A model generated the notes under the pieces. It was not told the origin of the DNA, made no database searches, and was given only the letters and a program-made list of their open reading frames with translations. Shown here piece by piece: positions 49,433-57,911 of a stretch of 64,000 nucleotides of DNA (positions within the stretch are counted from its first letter, which is position 1; each line of letters starts with the position of its first letter). Origin of the DNA: Brevibacillus reuszeri (lineage in GTDB: Bacteria > Bacillota > Bacilli > Brevibacillales > Brevibacillaceae); assembly GCF_001187725.1 (NCBI RefSeq), contig NZ_LGIQ01000009.1, positions 27,493-91,492 on the forward strand, written 5' to 3'. The position numbers and the translations under genes are program-made.

Positions 49433-50686
49433 GTGTCGAAGAAGCACCTGATCCTTCTGCTGTCCTGCTTCTGCTTTGCGACAGAAGCTTCTGCAGAGAG
49501 TTTGAGCAGTACACCAACAACTCAGGTTTCCGTACCTGGAACCACGGTACAAAATGCTCAAGTCCTGACGAAAGGGCTTTTGGTAGAAACCTTTTTGACG
49601 AACGCATGGAAAAAAGACTCCCTCACAAATCTGCTCGGGAAGTCGCTTGCAAGCTTTGATGATTATGAGACATATGCAAATGCAATCAAGGTTAGATGGG
49701 ATGAAAACAACCGAGCCTACGGTATTCTGGTTGATCCTGCGTACACGGGTGAGATCGTCAAGGGGATCACTGTCAAGACCTCCAAAAAAGATTTCACACG
49801 CCTGCTTGGAACTCCTGCATTCGTTGATCAGACCAATGAGCTACTGGGCTACCAATACGAAGGCTACTATTTGTTTGCTACCTTCGCCCAAGAAAAAATC
49901 AAAGGGATCTCAATCTACCGTCGTGATCAAGCAAAGAATACAAGTACGCTGATTGATATGGCAAAAAATTTGCAAGCCTATGGAGAGAAGCTCTCGTCTC
50001 CTTCAACTGCTCAAACCTTTTCGATTTTTGGAGAATGGGGAGCACCCGATTTTACCCATCATTTGCACGGGATCGGGACGTTCGCTTGGGAGTATCCATC
50101 GCTAGGGATTGCGTATGATGGTTTAGAGGAAGACGCGACCCTGACCATTTACAGCAATTTCTCAGCTAAGAATGATCTTGCTGCCATAAAAAATGCGAAG
50201 AACGTCGTCTTTTCCAACCAGGATGCTATCTTCCTGGAAGAACAGAACCGGGTCGTTTGGGAAAAAATCATGATTCAGTACGCCAAAAACGAGGGAGTGG
50301 CTTCCCCCGATAAACAAACGATCGCCCTGATTGATTCTGATGGGTTGTATAGCTCCGCCAATATTCGTTTTTATCGGAAAGACTTTACTCCGCTCACGCA
50401 GCTGTACCCAGGCTATTTTGTGGATGATGTCACTTGGCTGGACAATCACTGGATCTTGTATACGACAATGGAGGGCAGCGGCGTTTTTAATCAGGTCACA
50501 GGTGAGCATATTGTGCTGCTTTCCCCAAATAAGAAGCCAGAGGGCTTGTCGGATTTCTACGATGTTGATCGTGTGAGCGTAGATATCAAAAATAAAGCCA
50601 TCCTGTTTGATTTAGCTTCTGACCAGCAAAAGCCATTCAAGCTAACCTATCAAATTAATGGGAATCAAATCAAGTTTTCCAGATAA
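49433..50686 (+). CDS. Secreted protein of unknown function, 417 aa
   Basis: GGGAGGGA decides GTG 49433. The signal peptide (1-19, ending 'TEASA') precedes a soluble mixed alpha/beta region in which strands and Gly/Tyr-rich loops alternate ('LLGTPAFVDQTNELLGYQYEGY', 'FGEWGAPDFTHHLHGIGTFAWEYPSLG' in parts). The last 150 residues look like propeller blades. An extended -10 TGGTATAAT (49357-49365) serves as promoter. It follows another secreted protein. Function is unknown. Confidence 0.65.
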   Translation: MSKKHLILLLSCFCFATEASAESLSSTPTTQVSVPGTTVQNAQVLTKGLLVETFLTNAWKKDSLTNLLGKSLASFDDYETYANAIKVRWDENNRAYGILVDPAYTGEIVKGITVKTSKKDFTRLLGTPAFVDQTNELLGYQYEGYYLFATFAQEKIKGISIYRRDQAKNTSTLIDMAKNLQAYGEKLSSPSTAQTFSIFGEWGAPDFTHHLHGIGTFAWEYPSLGIAYDGLEEDATLTIYSNFSAKNDLAAIKNAKNVVFSNQDAIFLEEQNRVVWEKIMIQYAKNEGVASPDKQTIALIDSDGLYSSANIRFYRKDFTPLTQLYPGYFVDDVTWLDNHWILYTTMEGSGVFNQVTGEHIVLLSPNKKPEGLSDFYDVDRVSVDIKNKAILFDLASDQQKPFKLTYQINGNQIKFSR

Positions 50687-50711
50687 GTGGTTTGCTTAGG
50701 AGGTGTTTCGC

Positions 50712-50900
50712 ATGGAAGTGTTAGATGCACTGGAAGGACTCGGAAGCATAATCAAAAAAGGTGCGACTCTTACCATTAGAGTGCTTGCTGGTTCGGGAGA
50801 GCTTTTGGTCAGTCTTTTTGAGTATTTTTGGAATCGGAAGGAAAAGGATCGATTTCGCAAATGGAAAACGCCTGCCGGACCACAAGGTAGACAAGGATAG
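50712..50900 (+). CDS. Small protein, 62 aa
   Basis: AGGAGGTG precedes ATG 50712. An amphipathic helix (about 5-42) is followed by a basic Arg/Lys tail. It could lie on the membrane surface. It is 25 bases after the secreted protein gene and may be co-transcribed with it. No family known. Confidence 0.55.
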   Translation: MEVLDALEGLGSIIKKGATLTIRVLAGSGELLVSLFEYFWNRKEKDRFRKWKTPAGPQGRQG

Positions 50901-50905
50901 GACAT

Positions 50906-51343
50906 TTAGGCATCGGAGGACTTGGATAGAGGAGAGGCATTTTCCTTTTGCTCATCCTGTTCAGCCAAATAAGAACGCATACCACGGATAAACAATTCGC
51001 GGATGACCTCCTGCTGTGTTTTGCTGTTAACGTGTGAACGGATTTGCTCCAGTTCAGCCACCAGCTCTGAATCGAGATGCAGGTTGACCGTTTTCCCCTT
51101 GCCACGTGGGTGTACCTCGCTATGAGTCGAGCATTTTCGCAGATGGCCTTCTATGACGATATTTTGAGTTAGTTGTTCGAGATCAGGCACATACAGGCAG
51201 GGTGCCTCCAAAATAATATGGGTCAGTTCTTCGCTAAAACGAATTGCGAGGGGCTGCCCCTTTTTTTTATGATAATCGCGGATTTGTCGCGATACTTCCT
51301 GATTTTGTACCGTATTTTCCAAAGTGATCGTTGCGAGCTCCAT
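50906..51343 (-). CDS. Ribbon-helix-helix-like DNA-binding protein, 145 aa
   Basis: The C-terminal half ('KTVNLHLDSELVAELEQIRSH', 'EVIRELFIRGM') has the strand-helix-helix pattern of CopG/Arc repressors. The N-terminal half is a different, alpha/beta unit with a lone Cys. It is the second gene of a reverse-strand pair, 9 bases after a MerR-like gene. The pair probably regulates divergent genes at 52053 or itself. ATG start behind AAGGAGGCG. Confidence 0.6.
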   Translation of the reverse strand: MELATITLENTVQNQEVSRQIRDYHKKKGQPLAIRFSEELTHIILEAPCLYVPDLEQLTQNIVIEGHLRKCSTHSEVHPRGKGKTVNLHLDSELVAELEQIRSHVNSKTQQEVIRELFIRGMRSYLAEQDEQKENASPLSKSSDA

Positions 51344-51352
51344 AGCGCCTCC

Positions 51353-51865
51353 TTATGGGAGAAACAAGTCTTCCTCAGCAATCGACGAAAGGATCTCTCC
51401 CGTTGCTTCCAGTTGAACTTGATAGGAGAAGTTCTGATCGTAGCGTTCGATCGCGGTGACCAAGCCTGATACCTTCTTCTCTGCAATCCGAATCTGCACA
51501 CGATCCAAGACATCGTAGAGAGGGAGGAGGAGGCCTTTTTCATGAAGAAAGCGAAAAACGGCTTCACGCGGATATAAAAATCGCTTGTTTCCTTGCTTGC
51601 TGACAAGAAGTGGAAAAGCCTCTCGTTCGTCAACGACTTTGCCCAAATAGCCTTGATCCGCCCACCTCTTTATCGTTGCCATACTCCCGACTCTGCCTTT
51701 TCGGGATTCCAAAAGCTCCAGAATTTCACGCGAAGAGAGGTATACGGTGCGTCGCTCGCATTGTGTGACGTAGGCATGATGCTCCGCTTCGAGCTCGGCT
51801 AGCAATGTTGTTGCTTCCGTTACCTGGCTCTTAAGCCGCGCAATCTCCTGTTCGTAATCCCTCAT
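51353..51865 (-). CDS. Coiled-coil protein with MerR/excisionase-like helix-turn-helix, 170 aa
   Basis: Residues 1-32 are a coiled coil, residues 42-95 hold a winged HTH of the MerR/excisionase kind ('YLSSREILELLESRKG', 'ATIKRWADQGYLGKV', 'GNKRFLYPREAVFRFL'), and the rest is beta-rich. The coiled coil at the front is unusual for this family, in which it normally comes last. It faces preT across 187 bases with overlapping palindromes and so could control the pyrimidine genes. The family assignment is by motif. Confidence 0.6.
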   Translation of the reverse strand: MRDYEQEIARLKSQVTEATTLLAELEAEHHAYVTQCERRTVYLSSREILELLESRKGRVGSMATIKRWADQGYLGKVVDEREAFPLLVSKQGNKRFLYPREAVFRFLHEKGLLLPLYDVLDRVQIRIAEKKVSGLVTAIERYDQNFSYQVQLEATGEILSSIAEEDLFLP

Positions 51866-51911
51866 TCGTTTCCTTCCTCTCCATCATCTTTCTTCCAGCT
51901 TATTCGTCCGT

Positions 51912-51952
51912 GAAATCATTCATTCCATGACAGAAGTAATGATTTCGTCATG
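51912..51952. promoter_or_regulatory. Interleaved palindromes before preT
   Basis: GAAATCATT (51912-51920) and AATGATTTC (51938-51946) form one perfect inverted repeat; CATGAC (51926-51931) and GTCATG (51947-51952) form a second, interleaved one. They lie between divergent genes and are likely operator sites. Confidence 0.55.
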
Positions 51953-52052
51953 CAGGTAGTGAAAAAGGAAATGAAACAATCATAAAATGCCAAAACGCCA
52001 CATTGATTAATAGCAAGCTAGTTTTTAGATCAGGTAAGGAGGTTGTTAAGAG

Positions 52053-53399
52053 ATGGGCGTCTCCAACGAATTGCAGAAAAATTTTATGGAAGTCGTACCA
52101 GCTTTAAAGCCAAAGGAAGCCATCGATGAAGCAAATCGTTGTCTGTATTGCTATGATGCGCCCTGTATCAAGGCGTGCCCGACTTCCATTGACATCCCTT
52201 CTTTTATTCAGAAAATTGCGACTGGTAATCTCCATGGCTCTGCTCGGACGATCATGGATTCTAACCCAGTGGGGGCAAGCTGTGCCCGTGTATGCCCAAC
52301 CGAAGAGCTATGCGAGGGCGCCTGTGTGCTCAATCACGCTTCCAAACCGATCATGATCGGGCTGCTCCAGCGTCACGCTACAGATTGGGCAATTAACAAC
52401 AAGGCCGCATTGTTTAAAAAAGGAGAGGACAATGGCAAGCGTGTCGCAATCATAGGGGCAGGTCCAGCAGGCTTGTCAGCAGCACGGGAGCTGGCGCGGC
52501 TTGGCTATCAGGTAACGATTTTTGAAGCAAAAGAAAAAGCGGGGGGCTTAAATACGTACGGGATTGTATCCTTCCGACTGCCTCAGGAAATATCTCTCTG
52601 GGAAGTAGAGCAAATAGAAGCATTGGGGGTAGAGATTCGGACGAATACGCGTATTGGAGTAGATGTGCAGCCTGAGGAGCTGTTGACTGACTATGACTCC
52701 GTATTGCTTGCTGCAGGAATGGGAAATGTGCCGAATCTCCACATTGCAGGTGAAGACCTGAGCGGTGTCCTCGATGCCATTAGCTTGGTGGAGGAGACAA
52801 AAACGAAGCCATTGACCGATGAGATGCTCGGCAAAAAAGTAGTGGTCATCGGAGCAGGGAATACAGCAATCGACGCGGCAACCTGTTCAAAGCGGATGGG
52901 AGCAGGCAATGTTCAAATTTTGTATCGACGGACCGAGCATGAAATGTCCTGTTATCAATTTGAATACGAGTTTGCCAAACAAGACGGTGTGGAATTCCGC
53001 TGGTTAGTCGCTCCGACTCGCATTATCGGAGAGAACGGCCAAGTCACTGGTCTGGAATTGATACGAATGGAATTAGGTGAACCGGATGAAAAAGGACGAA
53101 AGCGTCCGGCGCAAGTACCGGGCAGCGAGTTTGTCATTGATGTGGATTTTGTTGTCAAGGCGATCGGCCAAACACGTCATCAAGCGATGATTGAATCGTT
53201 TGGCATTACCCATAAAAACGGTGTAGTGACTGTGGAAGACGATACGTATCGCACCAGTCATTCCAAAGTATTTGCCGCAGGCGATGTCATTTTTGGTGGC
53301 GGGAAGACAGATGCGATGGTTGTAGATGCTGCAAACCATGGAAAGCGAGCCGCTCACGCCATTCACCGTGCACTCAGCGATCAGAAGCAGCCGGTATAA
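52053..53399 (+). CDS. preT: Dihydropyrimidine dehydrogenase subunit PreT-like
   Basis: The 448-residue flavoprotein has an N-terminal cysteine-rich [Fe-S] region ('CLYCYDAPCIKACPTSIDIP', 'CARVCPTEELCEGAC') and two nucleotide-binding Rossmann folds ('IIGAGPAGLSAARELA', 'VIGAGNTAIDAATC'). It takes electrons from NAD(P)H and passes them to PreA, the subunit that reduces uracil and thymine. GGAGG is the ribosome site. It belongs to the glutamate-synthase beta-like group, and the PreA neighbour fixes the assignment. Confidence 0.92.
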   Translation: MGVSNELQKNFMEVVPALKPKEAIDEANRCLYCYDAPCIKACPTSIDIPSFIQKIATGNLHGSARTIMDSNPVGASCARVCPTEELCEGACVLNHASKPIMIGLLQRHATDWAINNKAALFKKGEDNGKRVAIIGAGPAGLSAARELARLGYQVTIFEAKEKAGGLNTYGIVSFRLPQEISLWEVEQIEALGVEIRTNTRIGVDVQPEELLTDYDSVLLAAGMGNVPNLHIAGEDLSGVLDAISLVEETKTKPLTDEMLGKKVVVIGAGNTAIDAATCSKRMGAGNVQILYRRTEHEMSCYQFEYEFAKQDGVEFRWLVAPTRIIGENGQVTGLELIRMELGEPDEKGRKRPAQVPGSEFVIDVDFVVKAIGQTRHQAMIESFGITHKNGVVTVEDDTYRTSHSKVFAAGDVIFGGGKTDAMVVDAANHGKRAAHAIHRALSDQKQPV

Positions 53400-53487
53400 A
53401 GCAAAGAGGGGCCTTTGATACAAGGCAAAGCTTGTGTCAGAGAGTACGGCGATTCAACAATCGCTATAAAGATGGAGGAGTCCTATC

Positions 53488-54765
53488 ATGGCTGATCTTC
53501 GTATAAATCTGGCGGGCATCACATCCCCGAATCCCTTTTGGCTGGCTTCCGCACCTCCAACCAATTCCGGATATCAGGTACAGCGTGCATTTGAAGCGGG
53601 CTGGGGTGGAGCCGTCTGGAAGACATTGGGTGAACCGATTATTAACGTGACTTCGCGCTTTGCTGGTTTGACCTATGGCGGTCAGCGCGTATTCGGATTT
53701 AACAACATCGAGCTGATTACGGATAAACCACTCGAGGTCAATCTCAAAGAAATGGATGAAACGAAAAAGCGTTTTCCAAACCATACGCTGATCGCTTCCC
53801 TGATGGTAGAGCATACGCAAGAAGCGTGGCATGAGATTGTCAAAAAAGTGGAAGCAATTGGTGTCGATGGACTTGAGCTCAACTTTGGTTGTCCGCATGG
53901 AATGGCAGAGCGCGGAATGGGCTCAGCGGTCGGGCAGCATCCTGATCTCATCCGTCAGCAAGTGGAATGGGTAAAGGAAGTGGCCCAGACGCCAGTAATC
54001 GTCAAGCTCACCCCCAATATAACCGACATCCGGTTTACAGCTCGAGCGGCGAGGCAGGGCGGTGCAGATGCCATCAGCATGATCAACACGATCAACAGCT
54101 TGATGGGTGTGGATTTGGACAAATGGCTGCCAATTCCTCATGTGGATGGGAAGGGTGCGCATGGTGGTTACTGTGGTCCTGCGGTAAAGCCGATTGCGCT
54201 GAATATGGTGGCAGAATGTGCCCGCGATGCTCAGATTGGCATCCCAATCTCAGGAATCGGCGGGATATCGAATTGGCGAGATACCGTTGAGTTTTTACTT
54301 ATGGGTGCATCTGGGGTTCAAGTATGTACTGCGGCTATGCATCACGGGTTCCGGATTGTAGAAGACATGATTGACGGGCTAAACAACTACCTGGATGAGC
54401 GGGGAATCGCTTCTGTCATGGATATCGTCGGAAAAGCCGTACCGACGTATTCAGATTGGGGACACCTCAACCTCAATTACAAGGTAGTGGCTAGAATCAA
54501 CGAAGAAACCTGTATCAATTGCAACAAATGCCATATCGCATGTGAGGACACTTCCCATCAATGCATTGATATCATAAGCGATGCTGCGACGGGAAAAGAA
54601 CGACTTGTTGTGCGTGAAGAAGACTGTGTAGGATGCAATCTTTGCTCGATCGTTTGCCCGGTGGAAGGCACGATTGATATGGTCGAAATTCCGAATGATC
54701 TGCCACCGCTGAGCTGGAACCAGAGACAGGCAGCACTGGCTGCTGGTGGAACCTGCGAAACGTAA
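53488..54765 (+). CDS. preA: Dihydropyrimidine dehydrogenase subunit PreA
   Basis: 425 residues: a dihydroorotate-dehydrogenase-like TIM barrel with FMN ('NPFWLASAPPT', 'NFGCPHGMAERGMG', 'VIVKLTPN', 'GIGGISNW'), followed by a ferredoxin domain with two 4Fe-4S motifs ('CINCNKCHIAC', 'CVGCNLCSIVCP'). It reduces the ring of uracil or thymine at the 5,6 bond. It stands 88 bases after preT, with no terminator, and before hydA. Confidence 0.93.
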   Translation: MADLRINLAGITSPNPFWLASAPPTNSGYQVQRAFEAGWGGAVWKTLGEPIINVTSRFAGLTYGGQRVFGFNNIELITDKPLEVNLKEMDETKKRFPNHTLIASLMVEHTQEAWHEIVKKVEAIGVDGLELNFGCPHGMAERGMGSAVGQHPDLIRQQVEWVKEVAQTPVIVKLTPNITDIRFTARAARQGGADAISMINTINSLMGVDLDKWLPIPHVDGKGAHGGYCGPAVKPIALNMVAECARDAQIGIPISGIGGISNWRDTVEFLLMGASGVQVCTAAMHHGFRIVEDMIDGLNNYLDERGIASVMDIVGKAVPTYSDWGHLNLNYKVVARINEETCINCNKCHIACEDTSHQCIDIISDAATGKERLVVREEDCVGCNLCSIVCPVEGTIDMVEIPNDLPPLSWNQRQAALAAGGTCET

Positions 54766-54827
54766 AGGAGCAAATGAGTAGGGAAGAAGAATGATTTAGG
54801 CTCGCCCCGCATAGCGTGTACTAGGGG

Positions 54828-54848
54828 AGGCACGTCTTTTACGTGCCT
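54828..54848 (+). repeat. Hairpin inside the pyrimidine operon
   Basis: AGGCACGT and ACGTGCCT pair perfectly around CTTTT between preA and hydA. No T-run follows, so it may stabilise the message. Confidence 0.6.
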
Positions 54849-54878
54849 ATTCTAGCGATGGAAAGGGAGGTAGCAGGC

Positions 54879-56264
54879 ATGAAAAAATGGATTCGTAATG
54901 GCACCATTGTGACTGCGTCCGATACGTACCTGGCGGACATTCTGATTGAAGGAGAAAAGGTAGTCGCGATTGGCTCTAACCTGGATACGGTAGGTGCGGA
55001 GGTTGTTGATGCTACAGGCTGCTACCTGTTGCCGGGTGGAATTGACCCCCATACGCATCTCGACATGCCATTCGGAGGCACAGTTACGTCTGACAACTTC
55101 TTTACAGGAACGAAAGCGGCAGCATTTGGCGGAACGACGAGTGTAATTGACTTTTGCCTGACGAACAAGGGCGAGTCTCTGCATTCGGCAATCTCAACCT
55201 GGCATGAAAAAGCCAGAGGGAAAGCTGTCGTCGACTATGGGTTTCACTTGATGATATCCGATGCGAACGATCAGGTTCTCGAAGAATTGCAATCGGTTAT
55301 TGCTTCTGATGGTATTACCTCGCTGAAGGTGTTCATGGCCTATAAAAACGTTTTGATGGCAGATGACGAGACCTTGTTCAAAACACTCATTCGTGCCAAA
55401 GAACTAGGGGCACTGGTTCAGGTTCACGCCGAAAATGGAGACGTGATCGACTATTTGACCAAAAAAGCTCTGGCAGACGGAAATACAGATCCTGTTTATC
55501 ATGCGCATACTCGTCCTCCCGAAGCAGAGGGAGAGGCGACAGGCAGGGCGATTGCTTTGACTGCTTTGGCGGATGCCCAGCTATATGTCGTACATGTGTC
55601 GTGTGCGGATGCGGTAAGACGCATTGCCGAAGCTCGTGAAAAAGGCTGGAATATTTACGGTGAGACTTGCCCGCAATATCTCGTGTTGGATATTACTGAT
55701 CTGGAAAAACCGGATTTTGAAGGTGCGAAATACGTATGGTCACCTCCTCTACGCGAGAAGTGGAATCAAGAAGTGCTATGGAATGCTCTGAAAAATGGCA
55801 TCCTGCAAACGGTTGGGTCAGATCACTGCCCGTTTAATTTCTCTGGTCAAAAGGAATTGGGCCGAGAGGATTTTACGAAAATACCGAACGGCGGTCCGAT
55901 TATTGAAGACCGGATGACCCTTCTTTTCTCGGAAGGGGTACGAAAAGGAAAAATCAGTCTCAATCAGTTCGTAGATATCACTTCTACGAAAGTAGCCAAA
56001 CTGTTTGGGATGTTCCCGCAAAAAGGGACGATTGCGGTAGGCTCTGATGCGGATATCGTCTTATTCGACCCGATGGCTCAGCGTACGATTTCCGTTGAGA
56101 CGCACCACATGAACGTAGATTACAACCCGTTTGAAGGCAAAGAGGTTTACGGGGAAGTCGTTTCGGTCTTGTCACGTGGCTCATTCGTTGTCCGAAACAA
56201 GCAGTTCGTAGGGCAAGCAGGAACAGGGCGATATATCAATCGATCCACCTTTGCCAGACCATAG
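54879..56264 (+). CDS. hydA: Dihydropyrimidinase (hydantoinase)
   Basis: AAGGGAGG supports ATG 54879; an open frame from 54843 precedes it. The 461-residue metal hydrolase has the His58-Thr-His60 pair in 'GGIDPHTHLDMPFGG', carboxylated Lys150 in 'SLKVFMAYK', and further ligands in 'VQVHAENGD' and 'VVHVSCADAV'. It opens dihydrouracil to N-carbamoyl-beta-alanine. Its place between preA and the ureidopropionase gene matches the reaction order. Confidence 0.92.
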   Translation: MKKWIRNGTIVTASDTYLADILIEGEKVVAIGSNLDTVGAEVVDATGCYLLPGGIDPHTHLDMPFGGTVTSDNFFTGTKAAAFGGTTSVIDFCLTNKGESLHSAISTWHEKARGKAVVDYGFHLMISDANDQVLEELQSVIASDGITSLKVFMAYKNVLMADDETLFKTLIRAKELGALVQVHAENGDVIDYLTKKALADGNTDPVYHAHTRPPEAEGEATGRAIALTALADAQLYVVHVSCADAVRRIAEAREKGWNIYGETCPQYLVLDITDLEKPDFEGAKYVWSPPLREKWNQEVLWNALKNGILQTVGSDHCPFNFSGQKELGREDFTKIPNGGPIIEDRMTLLFSEGVRKGKISLNQFVDITSTKVAKLFGMFPQKGTIAVGSDADIVLFDPMAQRTISVETHHMNVDYNPFEGKEVYGEVVSVLSRGSFVVRNKQFVGQAGTGRYINRSTFARP

Positions 56265-56300
56265 AAGCGTGGAAAATCAGGAAAAGAGAGGAGGAGCAGA

Positions 56301-57191
56301 ATGGGGAATAAAGTAAGCATCGGATTAATTCAAGCGAAAAACGACGTGCATGGAGACGAACCTGTTCATCTCCACAAAGAAAAAGCCATCGAAAAGCATG
56401 TCAGATTGGTTAGAGATGCTGCGGCTAAGGGAGCTCAAATCATTTGTTTACAAGAAATTTTCTACGGACCATACTTTTGCTCGGAACAAAATACAAAATG
56501 GTACGAATCGGCGGAAGAAGTGCCAAACGGTCCGACGGTACAGCTTTTCTCCTCCCTGGCACGTGAGCTGGGAACGGTTCTAATACTCCCGGTGTACGAA
56601 AAAGTGGGAATCGGGACCTACTACAATACCGCTGCAGTCATTGATGCGGACGGGAAGTATCTGGGAAAATACCGCAAACAGCACATTCCACATGTGGGAG
56701 TTGGAAACAACGGATGCGGTTTTTGGGAGAAGTATTATTTTAAGCCAGGTAATCTTGGATATCCGGTCTTTGATACGGCTTTTGCCAAGATTGGGGTCTA
56801 CATTTGCTATGATCGCCACTTCCCAGAAGGCGCACGCTTGCTTGGATTAAATGGCGCGGAAATCGTGTTTAACCCTTCCGCGACAGTAGCCGGGTTATCG
56901 GAATACTTGTGGAAGCTGGAGCAGCCAGCGCATGCAGTTGCCAATGGCTATTATGTGGCAGCAATCAATCGGGTAGGCTTCGAGGCTCCTTGGAACATGG
57001 GCGAGTTTTACGGACAATCGTATCTTGTCGACCCGCGTGGTCAGTTTGTAGCGGTAGGAAGCCGCGATCAGGATGAAGTGATCGTAGCGGAAATGGACCG
57101 AGACCGAATTCACGAGGTAAGAGACACTTGGCAGTTTTATCGCGATCGTCGTCCGGAGACTTACGATGACATGGTAAAACTGTTGCCGTAA
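56301..57191 (+). CDS. Beta-ureidopropionase (N-carbamoyl-beta-alanine amidohydrolase)
   Basis: The 296-residue nitrilase-family enzyme has the triad Glu52 ('LQEIFYGPYFC'), Lys126 ('KYRKQHIPHVG') and Cys169 ('YICYDRHFPEG'). It frees ammonia and CO2 from N-carbamoyl-beta-alanine to give beta-alanine. GAGAGGAGGAG precedes the ATG. It is the last step of ring breakdown in the preT-preA-hydA order; the transaminase and dehydrogenase for the product are 8 kb upstream. Confidence 0.92.
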   Translation: MGNKVSIGLIQAKNDVHGDEPVHLHKEKAIEKHVRLVRDAAAKGAQIICLQEIFYGPYFCSEQNTKWYESAEEVPNGPTVQLFSSLARELGTVLILPVYEKVGIGTYYNTAAVIDADGKYLGKYRKQHIPHVGVGNNGCGFWEKYYFKPGNLGYPVFDTAFAKIGVYICYDRHFPEGARLLGLNGAEIVFNPSATVAGLSEYLWKLEQPAHAVANGYYVAAINRVGFEAPWNMGEFYGQSYLVDPRGQFVAVGSRDQDEVIVAEMDRDRIHEVRDTWQFYRDRRPETYDDMVKLLP

Positions 57192-57281
57192 CAAGGAGAG
57201 GGAGGTGCTAGCCAGGCACCTTCCTCGTTTTGGCATGAGCAGACAGGCTCCTATCACGGGGACATAAGGGGAGTTACAGGG

Positions 57282-57806
57282 ATGAAGCAAATTGTTTATC
57301 GCGGTGTGGAACATGGAGAAGCCTTGCGAGTGGTACAGGCGCAGCGCTATGAAAGAGAGGAACGCCGCTTATTTCTGAATGGCGCCAGAGCAAAAGCAGT
57401 ATTTGGCTCAGGCGTATATTTGGTGAGTAATCCTGAAATCGCTGCACAGTATGCCATATGTCATGCAGAGACAATGTGGGATAAAGCTGCGGTGCTTCGT
57501 CAGGAACTTTTGTTGCCAGGACTTTTTTGCCTGGACGAGCGTTACGGAGAAAACGAACTACGGATGGATGCTCTGCGTACGCGACATTCTACCAAAGACC
57601 TGAAATCTCGTACCCGAACGATGGATACTCAGGAGTGGCTGGAATGGACAGGCGATGAGGTGCGTCTATACCTTATTTCCTGTGGATACCGGGGGATTCG
57701 TTATCGAATCAGCCCGGACCTTACGTACTATATTTGCTATGAACCGGATGCCCAAATCAGCCAAATTTCTATTTTGTCTGTGCTGGATGTAAGTGAAATA
57801 ACCTAA
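57282..57806 (+). CDS. ADP-ribosyltransferase-fold-like protein, 174 aa
   Basis: 'IVYRGVEHGEAL', then 'FGSGVYLVSNPEIAAQYA' and, near the end, 'YRGIRYRISPDLTYYICYE' show the order seen in ADP-ribosyltransferase-like folds (an aromatic-Arg-Gly start, then GxGxYL with a helix holding 'A..YA'). The catalytic Glu cannot be fixed. If active, it would move ADP-ribose from NAD to a target; if not, it only binds nucleotides. It follows the pyrimidine operon by 91 bases and precedes a chemoreceptor. The identification is tentative. Confidence 0.45.
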   Translation: MKQIVYRGVEHGEALRVVQAQRYEREERRLFLNGARAKAVFGSGVYLVSNPEIAAQYAICHAETMWDKAAVLRQELLLPGLFCLDERYGENELRMDALRTRHSTKDLKSRTRTMDTQEWLEWTGDEVRLYLISCGYRGIRYRISPDLTYYICYEPDAQISQISILSVLDVSEIT

Positions 57807-57809
57807 GAC

Positions 57810-57826
57810 TATCGACTTGGTCGATA
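57810..57826. repeat. Short perfect hairpin
   Basis: TATCGAC-TTG-GTCGATA directly after the ART-like gene. There is no T-run; it may be an operator for the chemoreceptor gene. Confidence 0.4.
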
Positions 57827-57911
57827 ATGTTTGGTAAGATTAGACAATATTCGAGCTTTTTTTCAACCATATTCAACCATCACCATGAAACAGGAGGATT
57901 GCCAAACAAAC

